The notes: generated by a model from the letters alone, not told the origin. DNA of 64,000 nt from Panax quinquefolius (GCA_020205615.1 CM035165.1:29919544-29983543); one strand, 5' to 3'; shown: positions 1 through 12,279, counted from the stretch's first letter. Numbers and translations are program-made.

Positions 1-1058
1 TTTATTTTATTTCGCTTAATCTTTAATGTTGGTTAGTTTTCTTTTATTTTAGAATGTAGTTTATCTAGGTTATGGTTTAGAATAAGTCTTAATTTAAGTC
101 AGGTATGTAGGTTGGGAGCACAAAGAAGCAAACAAGAAACCAAAGGCCCAAGACATGCCCAAGTCGCTTAGGCGGCCAAGCCAGTACAAGCTTAAGCGCC
201 TAGCGCCCATCATAGAGAGCCAGACGAGCACCAAGCGCCTGCGCCCATACCTAGGTTAAACCAAGCGCCTAGCGCCCAAGTCAAGAGCCATACAAGACCC
301 TGCCGCTTAAAGGTCCAACAAGGCAATTCCAAGCGCTTAAAGCGCCCATACGCATTTCACACATATCGCCACCTAGCGCCTAGGCGGTCCAAATACAGAT
401 ACTCAAGCGCCAGCGCCACGCCGCATCTTTAAAAAATATAAGCCCTAATTCCAGCAATACAAATCCAAACCCAAATCAAACACTCTCTCGCTTCTCCCAC
501 TCCAATTCAAACTCACTCAAATCACAACCTCCTCTAATTTAGCCACTATAATCAACGCTTTCTTGATAAGCCTAATCAAACACTCAATCTCCTACCCAAA
601 CCAAGGCACTTAATCTCCATACGGTCATCCTTCATCACCAATTCGCACCAACTCACATTCAAGCCACATCTATCTCAAGTAAGTGCTCAACCTCAAAAAA
701 TTGCTCCTACAACTTTGATCGAACATCATATCCGCTATAACCAAGTAAGTGCACAAGATTTTATTGCAAATTATTTGGTTTTTTCTGGATAAGAAGCTAA
801 GGTAGTAAGTTGAAGTTGGTTATTTCATCAGGTTGGCTCAAGTGGATTTGGGTACTTCTCATTGTTGTCTTGTATTGCATTGGACGACTAGTGTGCTTAG
901 TTATTAACAAATTTGGTGAAAATTAAGTTTGGGGAGTGTCTACCAATAGTGTTCAAAATTTGTGCACACCAAGTGTTCGATATATTGTCACAAAGAGGAT
1001 CGCCCATACTAAGCCTCTAAACATCGCCTATCGGGCAAGCAATTCACACACAAGACTC
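1..1058 (+). other. Leader region of a decayed TR-GAG-like retroelement
   Basis: No coding sequence is visible. The stretch is AT-rich at its start, has a GC-rich motif cluster at about 160-420, and then a pyrimidine/A-rich leader after a TATA-like run near 425-440. It runs directly into the decayed transposon gene beginning at 1059. Possible splice donors (gtaagtgc) occur near 679 and 745, so the leader may once have been spliced. It could be leader or part of a 5' LTR; it does not match the 3' LTR at 3493-4797 by eye, so I favour leader. Confidence 0.4.
160..425. repeat. Cluster of GCGCCTAGCGCC-type motifs
   Basis: Six or so imperfect copies of a motif like aagcgcctagcgcccat lie within about 260 bases, some with the core altered to gcgcttaaagcgcc. 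The same motif recurs in the probable 3' LTR near 3694-3750, which ties the two regions to one element family. The motif is partly palindromic. Function unknown. Confidence 0.55.
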
Positions 1059-2278
1059 ATGGCTACTAAAAGGCAAAGAGGCGAGACTTCTAGCACTTCG
1101 ACTAAGTATGACAAAAAGAGATTTGTAAGTGCTAGTGGCATCCGAAAGATATTACAATGTGCTTTCTAGTAAAACGCTAATTCCTCGAAAGCGTGGATTA
1201 TCGCCAGAGGCGAAGATGGGGAGTTACTACAAATGATTGGAAGTAGAAGATGGGGTAACTTTGCAGATCCCAACCGGATTCATCTGGCCATTAAAATTGT
1301 TAAGGAATTCTATGCCAATGCAAAAGATGTTGTTGGTAACATAATTGGGTTCATGGAAAATCAAATGGAGGTCGGGCTTAGGACAATAAATGCTTACTAC
1401 TATTGAAACATAATACCCAATAATGGTTACATGCAATATTTAGAGCACGAAGCCAGACTACAAAGAGATCATTCAAGCTTTGTGTGTACCGAACAACATG
1501 GAAATTAACAGATCAACAAGAAGTCGCTTTGTTCTCAGATCCGCACTCAACAAAGCTTATGGGAAAGCATGGCATGCCTTTATTTGTGCCAAGTCGATGC
1601 CGTAGGCATATGAGTGATGTTATAAATCAACGGGCAAATATGCTGCTTTTCTCGCATCGCACAAGGAAAACGATAGATGTGGGTCATGTTATACATGATT
1701 CAATCGACAAAGCAATTCGAGGAGGGACCTCGTGTGGATTACCTCACCCATCTTTGATCACCGGACTACGTCAACAAGTTTGAGTCAAATGGGATGCCAA
1801 GAAGCTGTACAACCTCCTTAGTCGCGATCACCACTCGCTTATTAAGAAGTACAAGGTATGGGGTGGTGGTATACCACACCCGAGAGGGTTAGGTTCATTA
1901 TCGTGCCTCCCGAGTCCGGCAATGAGCCTAATCAACAATTACACGATAATCCTCCCGCAATTGGAAGTTCTGGGCCACCACCAAATTTTTTTTGAAGATA
2001 TTCACGAGAATTAAGAAATCAAACTAGAAGGATCGATACGGTGGCTACTAGAGTTCAACAGGTTTTGACCGGGTTGAAAGAAATCAGATAGCCTAGCTCA
2101 AATGACAAACAGAGATGTATCGTAATCAGAAGTAAAAGATTCCTAGAGATGTTCGACCATTTGAATCCAAATTACCGCCTCCCTACCAATTTCCCCCATT
2201 GTTTCATGCATTCTCTACCGATCTACCCTCAAAGATGAGGTCGATGAAGAAGAAGACGAGGATACTGACGAGGAATAA
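1059..2278 (+). pseudogene. Putative plant transposon protein (Transposase_32 / TR-GAG-like), decayed
   Basis: The reading frame begins at ATG 1059 with MATKRQRGETSSTSTKYDKK, the usual basic/Ser-Thr-rich start of this plant transposon family, followed by the 'RFVS' segment. The frame is lost after about 1165 and continues in other frames. At 1575-1780 the most diagnostic part is seen: HMSDV, then TRKTIDVGHVIHDSI, then LPHPSLITGL. The protein would end with an acidic tail (EDTDEE) at stop 2276-2278. Several frameshifts and stops make it non-functional. Such proteins are known from non-autonomous plant LTR elements; their biochemical role is not established. The family call comes from these motifs only. 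Confidence 0.62.
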
Positions 2279-3492
2279 GGCGCCTATCTTCTAGTGAAGT
2301 CCTCAAAGGCCTAATTTCTTATGTTTTGTTTGTTATATACAATGAGGACATCAGACAGTGAAGTTTGGGGTGCATTCATGTAGTATTCATTTAGTAGTTT
2401 TGCATTCATGTAGTATTCAATTCAGTAGTTTTTTCATGTAATTTTCATTCTACTTTCTTAAAAAAATTAAAATAAAAAAAATTAATTAAAAAAAAAAAAA
2501 AGAAAATTTCATATTCGTATGTTTCAAATTGTTAGATAGTTTAAGTCTATTTTGGCCGATGATGATGATTGGAATTGAGTAGACAAGTATAGTAATCGAT
2601 CGTTAAGACTGTGATGTGATTTCTTGTCATGATTTGAATCTTTACCGCTTGAAACCGATATAATAAGGATAAGACAAAGAAAACAACTACGCTGACCGAT
2701 CGAGTCTAAATCGACACATAAGTGGACTTCTTGAGGATAATACTAGTTTGAATGAATGAAAGACATGAATAAAGTGAGATGACTAAATTTAGACAAAAAC
2801 TTAAGTTTGGGGGAAAAATTTGGATATATAAGCTTCAAAAGAAAAAAAAATTACCGCGTTAGTTTTGTTTCGGGGCCTTTGTTATTTCGAAAGAAAGACG
2901 CTCAAGGGGTGTCTTTAACACCTAGCGCTCTAAGGTCTTATATGGTCCGGGAGTCGCTGGTTGAAAGCTCACTAAGGGGTAGCATCATTAGCCTAATGGA
3001 ATGAGACATCGCATGTACCATGGTTTAAAAAAAAGAAAAAAAAAAAAAAAAAAACAATAAAACGGAAAAGAGCAAAAAGCCCCGTAATGATAAGTAAAGC
3101 ATAAGTATCCCTGATTGACTCTTGAATTTGGTGGATGTTCGACTTTAGTTGATCTAGCTTGTTCGTGAATTTTGTGAGTTAACACTATATGACGCCTTTA
3201 AAGAGATCTATTATGTTTCAGTATTTAAAGATTATATTAGTTAGCATTGTTGTTCAAAGACACACACACTATATCAAGAATAACAGGTAAGATTTGATGA
3301 TCGACTAGAAATTATTAACTGCCTTGATATGATGTACTAGCATGTTTAATCTGATTTCTCGAGGCTTGATGAATAGATTTTGTTCGCTTCGATCAACAAA
3401 TTTTAGGCACGAGATAATCAGTATTGCATATTTAGTTATCAGATTGTGTTTTATTGCTTGAGGACAAGCAATTGGTTAAGTTTGAGGGTATT
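2279..3492 (+). other. 3' non-coding region of the TR-GAG-like element
   Basis: No gene is seen. It contains a short direct duplication (tgcattcatgtagtattca at about 2371 and 2401), A-rich tracts at 2459-2505 and 3026-3054, and a 'taagtttggggg' purine motif near 2804. It ends in a purine-rich tract next to the probable LTR. This layout, a long non-coding stretch with 'aagtttgggg' motifs downstream of the gene, is typical of plant Athila/TR-GAG-like elements. Confidence 0.45.
3478..3490 (+). other. Polypurine tract
   Basis: The purine-rich run aagtttgagggta lies two bases before TGATGAGTAGG, the probable LTR start. It would prime plus-strand DNA synthesis. The combination 'agtttgaggg..tgatgagt' is characteristic of this element class. 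Confidence 0.5.
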
Positions 3493-4797
3493 TGATGAGT
3501 AGGTTTTATACCTATGAACTGATATTATTAAACTTAATTATTGCTATCTTTAATTGTTTTTAGTATCTTTTATCTATTTTGTGTTTATTTTGTGTAGTTG
3601 GAGCCGGAGGGACAAATTGGTCATTTTGGAGAAGAAAAAGGTCAAAAAATCATTAAAATTAGAGCCGAGTGGCATTTTTGTAATTACGTGAAGTCCTCCG
3701 GCAAGCGCCTAGCACTTGAAATGAGCCAGGTTGAGCGCCAGCGCCATGCAAGTGCAAAAAAGGAGGATTTTCTACTTCCAAGTGTGTGGTTGAAGCCAAA
3801 AGGAATCAATGAGAGGGAGACTAATACAAATAGAGGAGACTTTAGAAAAGACGTATCACCAATTTTTCAAGGGTTTCACAGAGAGAACTACTGAAGAAAA
3901 AAACACGAAGGAAAATTGCAAGGGTCAAGATCAAAGAGAGAGTATCGAGAAAATTCGTAGTTTCTTCTTCTCTCTAGTTTTATCTTTTGTAATTATCTCG
4001 GGATGTTTGATTATTAATCTGATGATGTTTTTCTTTATTATTAGCATGAACTAAATTTTCATTAAGATTGCAAATCTAACTTGGTATGTAGTTTAAATTG
4101 AATCTTCCCATCGAATGAAAGTCGGTTTTATCAATTGTTTATTATATCTTTTGCTTATCGATTAATTGTTCGGCCAACAATTATTGTGATAATCTATATA
4201 AAATTGGAAGATGGAGTATAGATTAAGATCCGGATATGATAACATCCGCTCATATAATCCTAATAGGTTAATACGATTAGCATGTAGGATAGGAATATAC
4301 CTATGTGTCTTTTGTATCCTTTGAAAGAATTTATGCGTAAACCCTAATTAACTTGATTCACATAGGAATATAGTGAATTAATCGAGAAGGGTGTTCCTTG
4401 TAATTTTGTATCTTAAGGATCTGAGTTAGGAGGATTTGTTCACGTGATTTGGAAAAAGTGTGTGAATTTTATAAATCATTCTCGGATAATGATTCATATT
4501 AATTAATTGCTTTAAATGGGAAGTGAATTGATTTAAATGAAATACCAAGGAAGTTGTAATCTTAACTCATTAAATCATAGCTATTCTTGAGAAAATTTGA
4601 TTCTTAATCATTAGTTTTGTTAAGTTTAAATTTCAATCAAAAATAAAATTTTGTAGTTTAAAATAGGATTAATTGCATTAGAATTAGTAATTGATAAATA
4701 TTAGTCTATTTCGTGGGAACGATATCCTTGCTTCATTTAATATTATAATTGAACGCGTATACTTGCGTGGTAAAGTGCTATTAAAAATTGGGCAACA
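3493..4797 (+). repeat. Probable 3' LTR of the TR-GAG-like element
   Basis: It starts TGATGAGTAGG just after a polypurine tract and ends about 4797 at ...gggcaaca. Immediately to the right, sequence homologous to gypsy gag resumes (from about 4802), so this is where the element inserted into element A. About 1.3 kb. The 5' partner LTR would lie left of the window or is lost. The right boundary is uncertain by a few bases. Confidence 0.5.
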
Positions 4798-4801
4798 GAG
4801 T

Positions 4802-5898
4802 TTCCATCCTAGCTGAACTTGTCTTCTGGTGAATGACAAAATCGAGCTAAGTGACCTTCCGCTCCATAATTATAACATGCTTTGGATGGCATCACGCAGC
4901 TTTGACCGATGTGTCCCTCCCTCCGCATTTAAAGTATATGATAGGTGGTCGCTTCTCCTTCCTTGACAACGGGTGTCAGTGCCGACGCCTTTCCATCATC
5001 ATTGAATCTCCTCTTCTTGAAATGTCCATTCTTATTGTCTTGGCTATGATTACCACCGGTGGTTACCATTTCGCATGTTGATTCCTCCATGCTTGTTGTC
5101 ACCGTTTACGATCAAGTTACCACTCGGTATTTTCATGCACTACCGCTTTCCTTAGTTGAAGTCGACTCATTATGCCATTTAATAATCGAGCCCTATTTAC
5201 AACATCTTAGTACAAACACAGCTTTATGAGAAATAAGATATTGACGATCTCCGATTTCAAACCTCTTAAAAACATTCGCCATTCGGCTCCTCATTATCGA
5301 CCAAATGGGATACAAACCGATAAATCCGCAAAATTTAGCCTCGTATTGCGACACGGCCATATTTTTGTTCCAACTTGATAAACTCCACCTCCTTCATGTG
5401 ACGAATACTTTGGAAAGTACTTGTCGTTGAATAGCTCTTGAACTTCTCCCAAGACATCTTGAAGCGTCCAGTCGGTACGCTTTTATGATTCCCACCAAGA
5501 ATCGCCTCTTCACGCAATATAAAGGTGGCAAAGGAACCTTTGCTCGTCGAGCATCCCAAGACATCAAATATCTTGGTGATTTGCTTTAACCATGTCTCCG
5601 CCTTTAAGTGGTTCGGCTTTCCCAAAAAGTCCGATGGTCCCAACTCCTTGAACTGCTTAGCGGTGACCAACCGTGGGTTGCCATTGTTTCCTCCTGCATT
5701 ATGAACAGAAGTCTCTCTCGTCTAGGGTTGCATGAATTCTAAAAAACTCCTAAACGTACCGTCGTTCATCATTTGGTCAGTGTTGTTATTTACAGGAGGA
5801 TTATCACCTTCCTGTTGCACATTGTCCTGATTATTGATCTGTGGAGACTCAATGGTTTCTTGAGCCCCATTGCTATTCTCAATATTCTCGGATGCCAT
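4802..5898 (-). pseudogene. Ty3/gypsy gag (element A), interrupted
   Basis: Read on the minus strand from ATG 5898 (MASENIENSNG), an Asn/Gln-rich N-terminus is followed by the Retrotrans_gag core at about 5670-5335 (FKELGPSDFLGKP, ITKIFDVLGC, RHMKEVEFIKLEQ). Further left lies a decayed CCHC zinc knuckle at about 4850-4930 (KACYNYG..GHLA). Frame changes and stops separate these blocks, so no full Gag can be made. The gene is cut at about 4801 by the TR-GAG-like element, and its pol would lie left of the window. The start matches the gag starts at 56280 (-) and 60696 (+). Confidence 0.8.
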
Positions 5899-6071
5899 TT
5901 TCAAATACTGCCACAAAACAAGGGTTAATTGACATGCAACATATTATCCATATACTCTGACCAACCAATTAAATACCAAATAAACTTAGGTAGGTCATAC
6001 TAGCGAAGAAATTCCCCATCTCTCCCCTCATAGTTCTAGTCTCACATCTTAGCCAGGGATCATATCCCTAA

Positions 6072-6083
6072 GCTTTGATACCA
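6072..6083 (-). other. Primer binding site, tRNA-iMet (element A)
   Basis: gctttgatacca on the plus strand reads TGGTATCAAAGC on the minus strand, one base from the classic initiator-Met primer site TGGTATCAGAGC. It lies two bases from the LTR end, as expected for reverse-transcription priming. Confidence 0.8.
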
Positions 6084-6609
6084 ACTATGACGCCCCCAAA
6101 ATAGGTATACATCACCTATTATGAGTCGTCAAATACATGGTACAGAATACAAATACAACTTAATTATACAACTGTCGTGTAAAGTACGACAAAAATAATA
6201 AGTTGTGAGTTTTAATACAAATATTGTCGCCTGATAATATACAAACTCAAATTCAATATTATTACATTTATTTTCCACTATTTCACCGAATAGTGAGGAC
6301 TACTAATGCTATCATCAGTCCGTCACTCCGCTCCCCGACTAGTCCTCGCTACGTTCTCATTTCACAAGAACAATAAAAGTAAAGGGTGAGCTCAACTAGC
6401 CCAAAGAGAAAATATTATGACTAAAATAATGCGTAATATATTATCGTTAGCCTTCAACAAAGGTTAAATTGATACAATATAACAACCATCAAGTTTAACT
6501 GCAATGAACAAGCAATCCATTAAAAGAGTCAAGTAGAGAATAAAATCTACTATCTTTTATGATTTAGAAGGTTTTCATCACTTTTATCATTTGGGACTCA
6601 ACTTAATAA

Positions 6610-6880
6610 ATAATCCACATCATCGAATCACCCCTGCACTACGGCCAAGGATATTCTTTAGTATCACGACCACAATTATCCATCCACTACGGGCCAAGAA
6701 TATTTGTGTATTCAATAATGGTCATGATCATGCCAACAACTGTCCATCAATGCTCTACGGGCCAATGAGGACTTTTTCCACATCATTTGTAACATTACGG
6801 CCAAGATTACAATAGAATAATCCCTATCATAATCATACCAAGTCCATCTATGCACTATAGGCCACAGATGACTTTCAACA
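6610..6880. repeat. Degenerate minisatellite in LTR A, 'gcactacgggccaa' core
   Basis: Four or five diverged copies of a unit holding 'tccat(c)...ctacgggccaa' are spaced about 65-75 bases. Equivalent arrays occur at about 31045-31275 and 57005-57235. A related unit in the LTRs of elements C and D is built around an ATCTTTG...CAAAGAT hairpin. Confidence 0.55.
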
Positions 6881-7189
6881 AAATATAAACATGAGGATGA
6901 TGACAATGATATAAGAATTCAATAAAAACAAGTTCAAGAATTAATTTATCCAGGATCTAATAACGTCCAAATTGTTAACATAATACTGCTTTGTAGAGTA
7001 AAATTCAAGAATGCTCAGAAGGATATTTCCATGAAAAGATACTGGATGAAGCGCAAATATCAAAGATATTCCACTAATTTCATGAAGTATAGAAGTCAAA
7101 ACTTTAACCAACTGAGTATAATAAGGAATGGAATAACAAAAGAAATCACCAGGCATGCGATAGACCGCACAGGTAGGTTATTCTAACAG

Positions 7190-7505
7190 AATATTAAATA
7201 ATCTGAATCGGTCCCACGTAAAACGCATGAGATAGATATTCCAATGTAATAATAAAGATTTTAATCGGTCCCAAGCGAGAACGCATGCATGTGATATTCC
7301 AATGTAATAATAAAAATTTTAATCGTCCCGTAAACGCATGAATAGGATATTCCAACAGAATAATAAAGATTTTACTAGGTCCCATGAGAACGCATGCATG
7401 AGGATGTTCCAAATGAAATGATAAAGAATGGAACAATGTAAGAATTTCACCAAGTATAGGGTAGCCAGCATATCTGAGTTATTCCAATGTAATAATAAAG
7501 AATGG
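7190..7505. repeat. Tandem array in LTR A, 'gatattccaatgtaataataaag' unit
   Basis: About five imperfect copies of a roughly 65-base unit ('ggtccc...aacgcatgcatg...atattccaatgtaataataaag'). Matching arrays are at about 31600-31985 and 57540-57812, with a reverse-oriented one in element E at about 58810-59420. Copy number differs between LTRs. Confidence 0.6.
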
Positions 7506-7681
7506 AATAACGAAGTTCTCTTCATAGATAAGAAAGAAATAATACTCCCTACCTTTAGAAAAACCTGGATCTTCAAATAGTGAGGTAAAGAGACTTCTCT
7601 TCTTCTTTCTATAATTTCTCTCTATAATAATCGCTCCAAAGCTTTTGTGAATTGGTGAGACATGAAGGAAGAATGAGCTTC

Positions 7682-7689
7682 TATTTATA
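7682..7689 (-). promoter_or_regulatory. TATA box of LTR A
   Basis: TATAAATA on the minus strand, followed downstream by 'gaagctcattcttcc', which is conserved in the other LTRs of this family. It is the likely U3 promoter of the element. Confidence 0.65.
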
Positions 7690-9013
7690 GAAAAATATAG
7701 TTTCGATAATTGCACGTTTTGGGGCTCGAAAATTACAATCTGAATACCTCCAACTTTTCCTTTATTTTTAATTTAGTCATGGAAGTATTATCAAACTTGC
7801 ACCACCTCCCCTAATAGTAAATAATGTGATTCAATAGTAAATTATGTGAATCAATAGTTCTAGACATATGAAAATACGAATTACAGTATAGTACCTCCAT
7901 CTATACCTCCATTTTTAACTTAGTCATGCAAGTATTATCAATCTTGCACCAACTCCCCTAATAGTAACAAGAATGTGAAACAATAGTATACACATGTGAA
8001 CAAATAGTTATAATCATGTGAAATAATAGCAATCAATTGCTCATTTATCCGGTTAAATACCCGATTGATCAATATAACCTCCAGACATCAATTATTATCG
8101 AAATAATTGTCGATTTTCACTAACACAAATAATTCCAACACAATGAAACCATTTTTATCAAAAATATAAATTTTGAAATTTCGAAGTTTTACTTTTCCCA
8201 AAAAAGTCAACTGTTGACTTTTTGACCAAATAGTGAATTCCGAAAAATTTTGTGTTTATAGACTATTTTTACTAATTTCATCGTTCCGGACTCAAATATC
8301 ACGTCCGCGTCTCCAAATTCAACTCCGAACACAACTTCAATTTAATAACATTCATCATTAATATTATAACTCACAATATTTATCAACCGTGTCGCTCTAG
8401 AAAGAGGAGCTTTCCATTAGGATTTCTCCCTATCGGCGCCGAATTAGGTGACCAAACCTCTCCTCGATGTAACTTCAGACATCAGAAATATTGAAATTTA
8501 ATAATATGAATAACTTTGTCGTCTCAATTATTGATTTAATAAAATAACATATTATGCGGATGATACTATGACAATAATCGAATCAATAATATGAGAGATA
8601 TGATCAAAGAATTATCGTAGCAATAATTGATTGAGTGACTTCTCACGTAAGATCATCAATAATCAATCACCGGTATACTCTTATCTAATGCCAGACATCA
8701 GTACTTTTACTAAGGGTAGTTCAACAGATTAACGATAAAACTTCCTGTTATTTTCATAAAAGTATTTTTGTCGCTTTTCTCAATCCGACAATAATTCCAT
8801 TGTAAGGTCCACCAATGATTGTGTCGTTGTCATCGAATATTCCCTATTAAAATGAATATTCCTCGACCAATCGAATATTATATAACAACTTGTGTACTTT
8901 GCAAAATTTGTAAATATTACCCACAACTATAACATTATATCAAATCCACACCATAATATTCAAAAATATATTTCGAGAAAATTTAATCTTTATTCAAAAG
9001 TTGGGGTCTTACA

Positions 9014-10189
9014 TTTGGCTCGTAGTGCAAAGATGAATCGTTAATGAATATCTTTGGCCCGTAGTGCAAAAAGATGAATTTATTAGTATGATTATGAACG
9101 AGAACTGTGATTTGGTATAACCATGATCTTTGATGTTTCGGTAAAAATAGGTGATGAAAATTATCTTCGATCCCGAATGCGAAAAGGAATTTAGAACTAC
9201 AATTATGATTATGAGTTATTCACACGATTGTGGATAAAAACTGCTGATTGATGTTACAGGTTAAAAATTGTCAGGTGAACTTTTAACATGGAGAAGATAA
9301 TAGACTTTATGGTCTATTTGACTCTTCTAATGGATTGCTTGTTCACCAGAACTATGGTTGAAAAGTTTTATCATCTACCATATGTTCTAAATCTACGATT
9401 TATTATCATTAAAGGCTATTGATAATTTATTTATCTTTAGTCATGATATTCTTTTATCGAGCTAGTCGTGCTCACCTTTTTGCTTCACAATTCCTTTCGA
9501 ATAATACAAGTGTAACTGGTCGAAGTGGGGTAACAGGGGAATAGAGCGGTCGGTGGTCATCATTTAGTAGTTATATTTGTTGAATCAAATAGGGTGAAGC
9601 GAACCCAACGTTGGAAGGGTGTTTTGCCACTATCATACAAGATGTCTAATGACATACAACCTCGTATCATCATCAGACAGGGATGTGCTCATCCACTTGC
9701 TGAGTATATTTACAAGCACTACCTATATAATCTTGGTGTTTGTTTGGAGTATAATACCCAATTATATACAGTGGAGATAATGATATGTCAAGAGAAGACT
9801 CACCATTGGGGAGAATATGATAGTAATCTTCTCATTTTTCTTTGGGGTCTATTGGGTCAACCAAGGATAATTTTGTGGGCATATGATATCTATAATAACC
9901 TAGACGCATGGCCTCCCATTTACGAAGGTTTCCTTGAGCACTTCCCAAAGATTCTAATTTCTAAAACAATTTTTGACTATACCTTTATGTAAGGTGTCAT
10001 TATGAGGTGTTGTCCACAGTTGGGACATGAGTCACAGTTGGTATATATTTGTATTTAAACTCACAGTTTAAGTGTTGTCGTATCTTGCACGACAATTGTA
10101 TTAATAAAGTTGTAGTTATTTTCTGTACTATGTATTTGGCGACTAAGAATGGGTTGGATGGAATGGACCTGTTTTGGGGTTGTCATACA
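9014..10189 (+). repeat. 3' part of a D-family LTR (plus strand)
   Basis: The stretch matches the last 1.2 kb of the LTRs of element D (about 48830-50006). It has the same 'ctttggcccgtagtgcaaaaagatg' repeat units at its start, the same open frame, and the same end, 'ggatggaatggacctgttttggggttg'. It ends near 10185-10189 without a following primer site. The left part is missing; element A abuts at 9013 and probably inserted here. Confidence 0.7.
9594..9992 (+). CDS. LTR-borne open reading frame, unknown function
   Basis: This 132-codon frame lies wholly inside an LTR. It has no family I recognise. Visible features are a basic N-terminus, Cys residues (QGCAHPL, LGVCLEY, MICQEKTHH) and an aromatic-rich C-terminal half ending DYTFM. 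A diverged, truncated copy is open at 49417-49689 in LTR D, sharing KMSNDIQPR and EYIYKHYL, and a frame-broken copy is at about 53970-54360. Between the two open copies both silent and replacement changes occur, so selection is not evident. It may be a captured gene fragment, a chance frame, or an LTR-encoded accessory protein. Confidence 0.3.
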   Translation: MKRTQRWKGVLPLSYKMSNDIQPRIIIRQGCAHPLAEYIYKHYLYNLGVCLEYNTQLYTVEIMICQEKTHHWGEYDSNLLIFLWGLLGQPRIILWAYDIYNNLDAWPPIYEGFLEHFPKILISKTIFDYTFM

Positions 10190-10739
10190 CCCCCCTCTAG
10201 GTGTGCTTAATTACAGAATTACACCCACAACAGAATTACTGCCAGATATAGAAAGTGACATAAATAACCTATTTATAAAAATAAACGACAAAACTTTTAC
10301 CGTTAACTGTTGAAAAACCTAGTGATAAAAGTACAGTAATACGCGTGGTTACACAGTAGCACATGGTATTGCACAATATCTTTGATTATTGATTCTTACG
10401 TAAAAAGTCAATGAGTTCATTTAATAATTGCCACAGTAGTTGTTGCATAGTATCTGATATTATTGATTCAATTATTATCACAGTATCATCTGCATAATAT
10501 TTTACATTACTAAATCAATAATTGAAACGACAAAATTATTCATATTATTATTTGCATTATCGACAATGTCTAGAAAGTTCTGTCGAGAAAATGAGTTAGG
10601 TTATTAATTGCGCGCCAATAAGGAGAACTTATCGTAAATTCCCCTTTTTCCTAGGAATGATCTGGTTGTCAATATTGTGAGTTATAATATTAATGATGAA
10701 TAATTGTTGAAAGATTAAAAATGTATTTATTGAAGATAA
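10190..10739 (+). repeat. LTR fragment, U3 portion of the A/B/E family (plus strand)
   Basis: From about 10255 the sequence matches, on the plus strand, the U3 half of LTRs A and B: 'gtacagtaatacgcgtggttacac', 'gattcttacgt', and 'caatgtctagaaagttctgtcgag...ccaataaggag'. It ends at 10739 where a different LTR begins. 10190-10250 is unassigned. No genes. Confidence 0.6.
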
Positions 10740-11875
10740 TGTTGGGCTTCGGCACATAAAATGCAGCGGAAATTAAACAATTTAAAGTGCAATTTTGAAA
10801 CCCTAAAACAGGATCCATGCGAAAACCATATTAATTCAGTGGTTAGAAATTTATACTGATTATTGAAGCTAGAATCGATGCGGTCGAATCTCCAACGCTA
10901 TCCAAACGAACTGTGTCTCTATGGTATCCACACGAACGCCCCACGAATTGTCATACGATCTGCAGAAAAAGGAACCGCGGTACTAGCCACCAAGGATGAG
11001 GATTTTCGAAACTGTTTTTCTCTAGTCTCTCTCTAAGAGCGGCTAGGGTTTTGGTTAATCATTATTCTTCCTAAATGGCTGATATATCTTATATATAGCA
11101 GTTAGAAGGAATTAATCAAAACCTAATCTAATTAAAATCCAAATTAATATATATATATATATATATCTTAATTAAGTCTTACTTAATTAATATATATATA
11201 TATATATACAAATTATCCTTTTAATTTAAATTTGTAATTTAAATACTATCAATCATATTGATATATTTAAATCCTTACAATTTAAATTAATTCCCTTTTA
11301 AATTACATTCTATGTGTGTGACCCTATAGGTTGTTATTACGTTGTCAATAATTTTAAATTATATTATAAAATTATAAACAGTGAGCGTCATCTAGTAATG
11401 CATCACTGCTACCCAAGTAATAATAAGATCGATGATTCAATGCAACCTTTTTGTGACCAATGTTTCAATGTAATTTAATCCTTTTAACCTTGACATCATA
11501 TATTAAACTCGAGTCATGGAATGTGTCATACTCTTTATAATTTAATCTGAGTTTTCTTGATCAATGAGTAGACTATATGAAACAAATCACTATTTGAGCA
11601 TGGTCATGCATTTCATAGTCTTACTCAATCAAGAGGCCTATGGATATCATCCCTATTATATAGGAGGGTTATATTCCATCTAGATCACTTATATTCCTCA
11701 CACGATTCATGACGTACCCAATAATCACCTTTATAGTCCACCCTATTAAAGGTGACCTGTGATGATATCAAAGTACATAAATTCCCGTGTAGTAATATAG
11801 TGATTTTAGGTCGGAGGATCATTACATCATTGTCACTATAAGAATTGCTAATGACACTTTGCATAATGCTCCACA
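10740..11875 (-). repeat. Probable Copia-type solo LTR
   Basis: On the minus strand it would run from TGTGGAGCATTATGC (11875) to ...GCCGAAGCCCAACA (10740). It contains the stretch 'gcatgaccatgctcaaatag', which I associate with plant Copia LTRs, a minus-strand TATATAAG near 11090, and a U5-like end (catttta..gccgaagccc). Two (TA)n tracts lie at about 11146-11166 and 11191-11209. The flanks gataa and tagaa agree only partly, so the target duplication is not proven and the right boundary is uncertain. Confidence 0.42.
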
Positions 11876-12256
11876 TAGAATTCTCATGGTGGGTCCGTCC
11901 AAATTTTATCGTTCTTGTTGACGTCCGTGATTTTTAGTTGTCCCTTTTCGTTACTTGTTCTTTGGTGTTCTTATATTAGGTGAGATTTGTTTGAAAAAAC
12001 AAGTGAAAATGGTCTGACATGTATAATGTCGACGATGGACTGCTTAAGAGTCGCCATTGGTTTTTAAATGGTTGTACCAACACAACCGAGAAAAGGTTTG
12101 CACATTGACCCAAAGGATGTGACATCGCTAAACGGGTAGGTGAAACCAAGATTCATTAGGGTCCGTGGACTTAATTATGCGAGGAAGGTGTTAGGCACCC
12201 CCGACATCCGTGTTACCACAAAGTGACCGCCACTTTTAAGAAAACTATTATCTAAA

Positions 12257-12279
12257 TGTGTGTGTGTGTGTGTGTGTGT
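12257..12279. repeat. (TG)n microsatellite
   Basis: Eleven uninterrupted TG dinucleotides. Confidence 0.9.

Larger units (their letters stand above)
6086..9013 (-). repeat. 5' LTR of element A (about 2.9 kb)
   Basis: On the minus strand it begins TGTAAGACCCC at 9013 and ends about 6086, next to the primer site; the inner end reads tatgacgccc where related copies have tgtgacgccc. The same termini bound the LTRs at 30519-32932 and 56470-57812. It contains two degenerate tandem arrays (about 6600-6890 and 7190-7500), a TATA box at 7682-7689 and leader sequence. No gene lies in it; short open frames here are chance. The outer flank at 9014 is a different LTR, so element A inserted into older repeat DNA. 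Confidence 0.8.

Noticed and set aside
3598..4054. Two overlapping plus-strand frames of 98 and 81 codons
   Set aside because: They lie in the probable LTR and share no motif with known proteins; likely chance.
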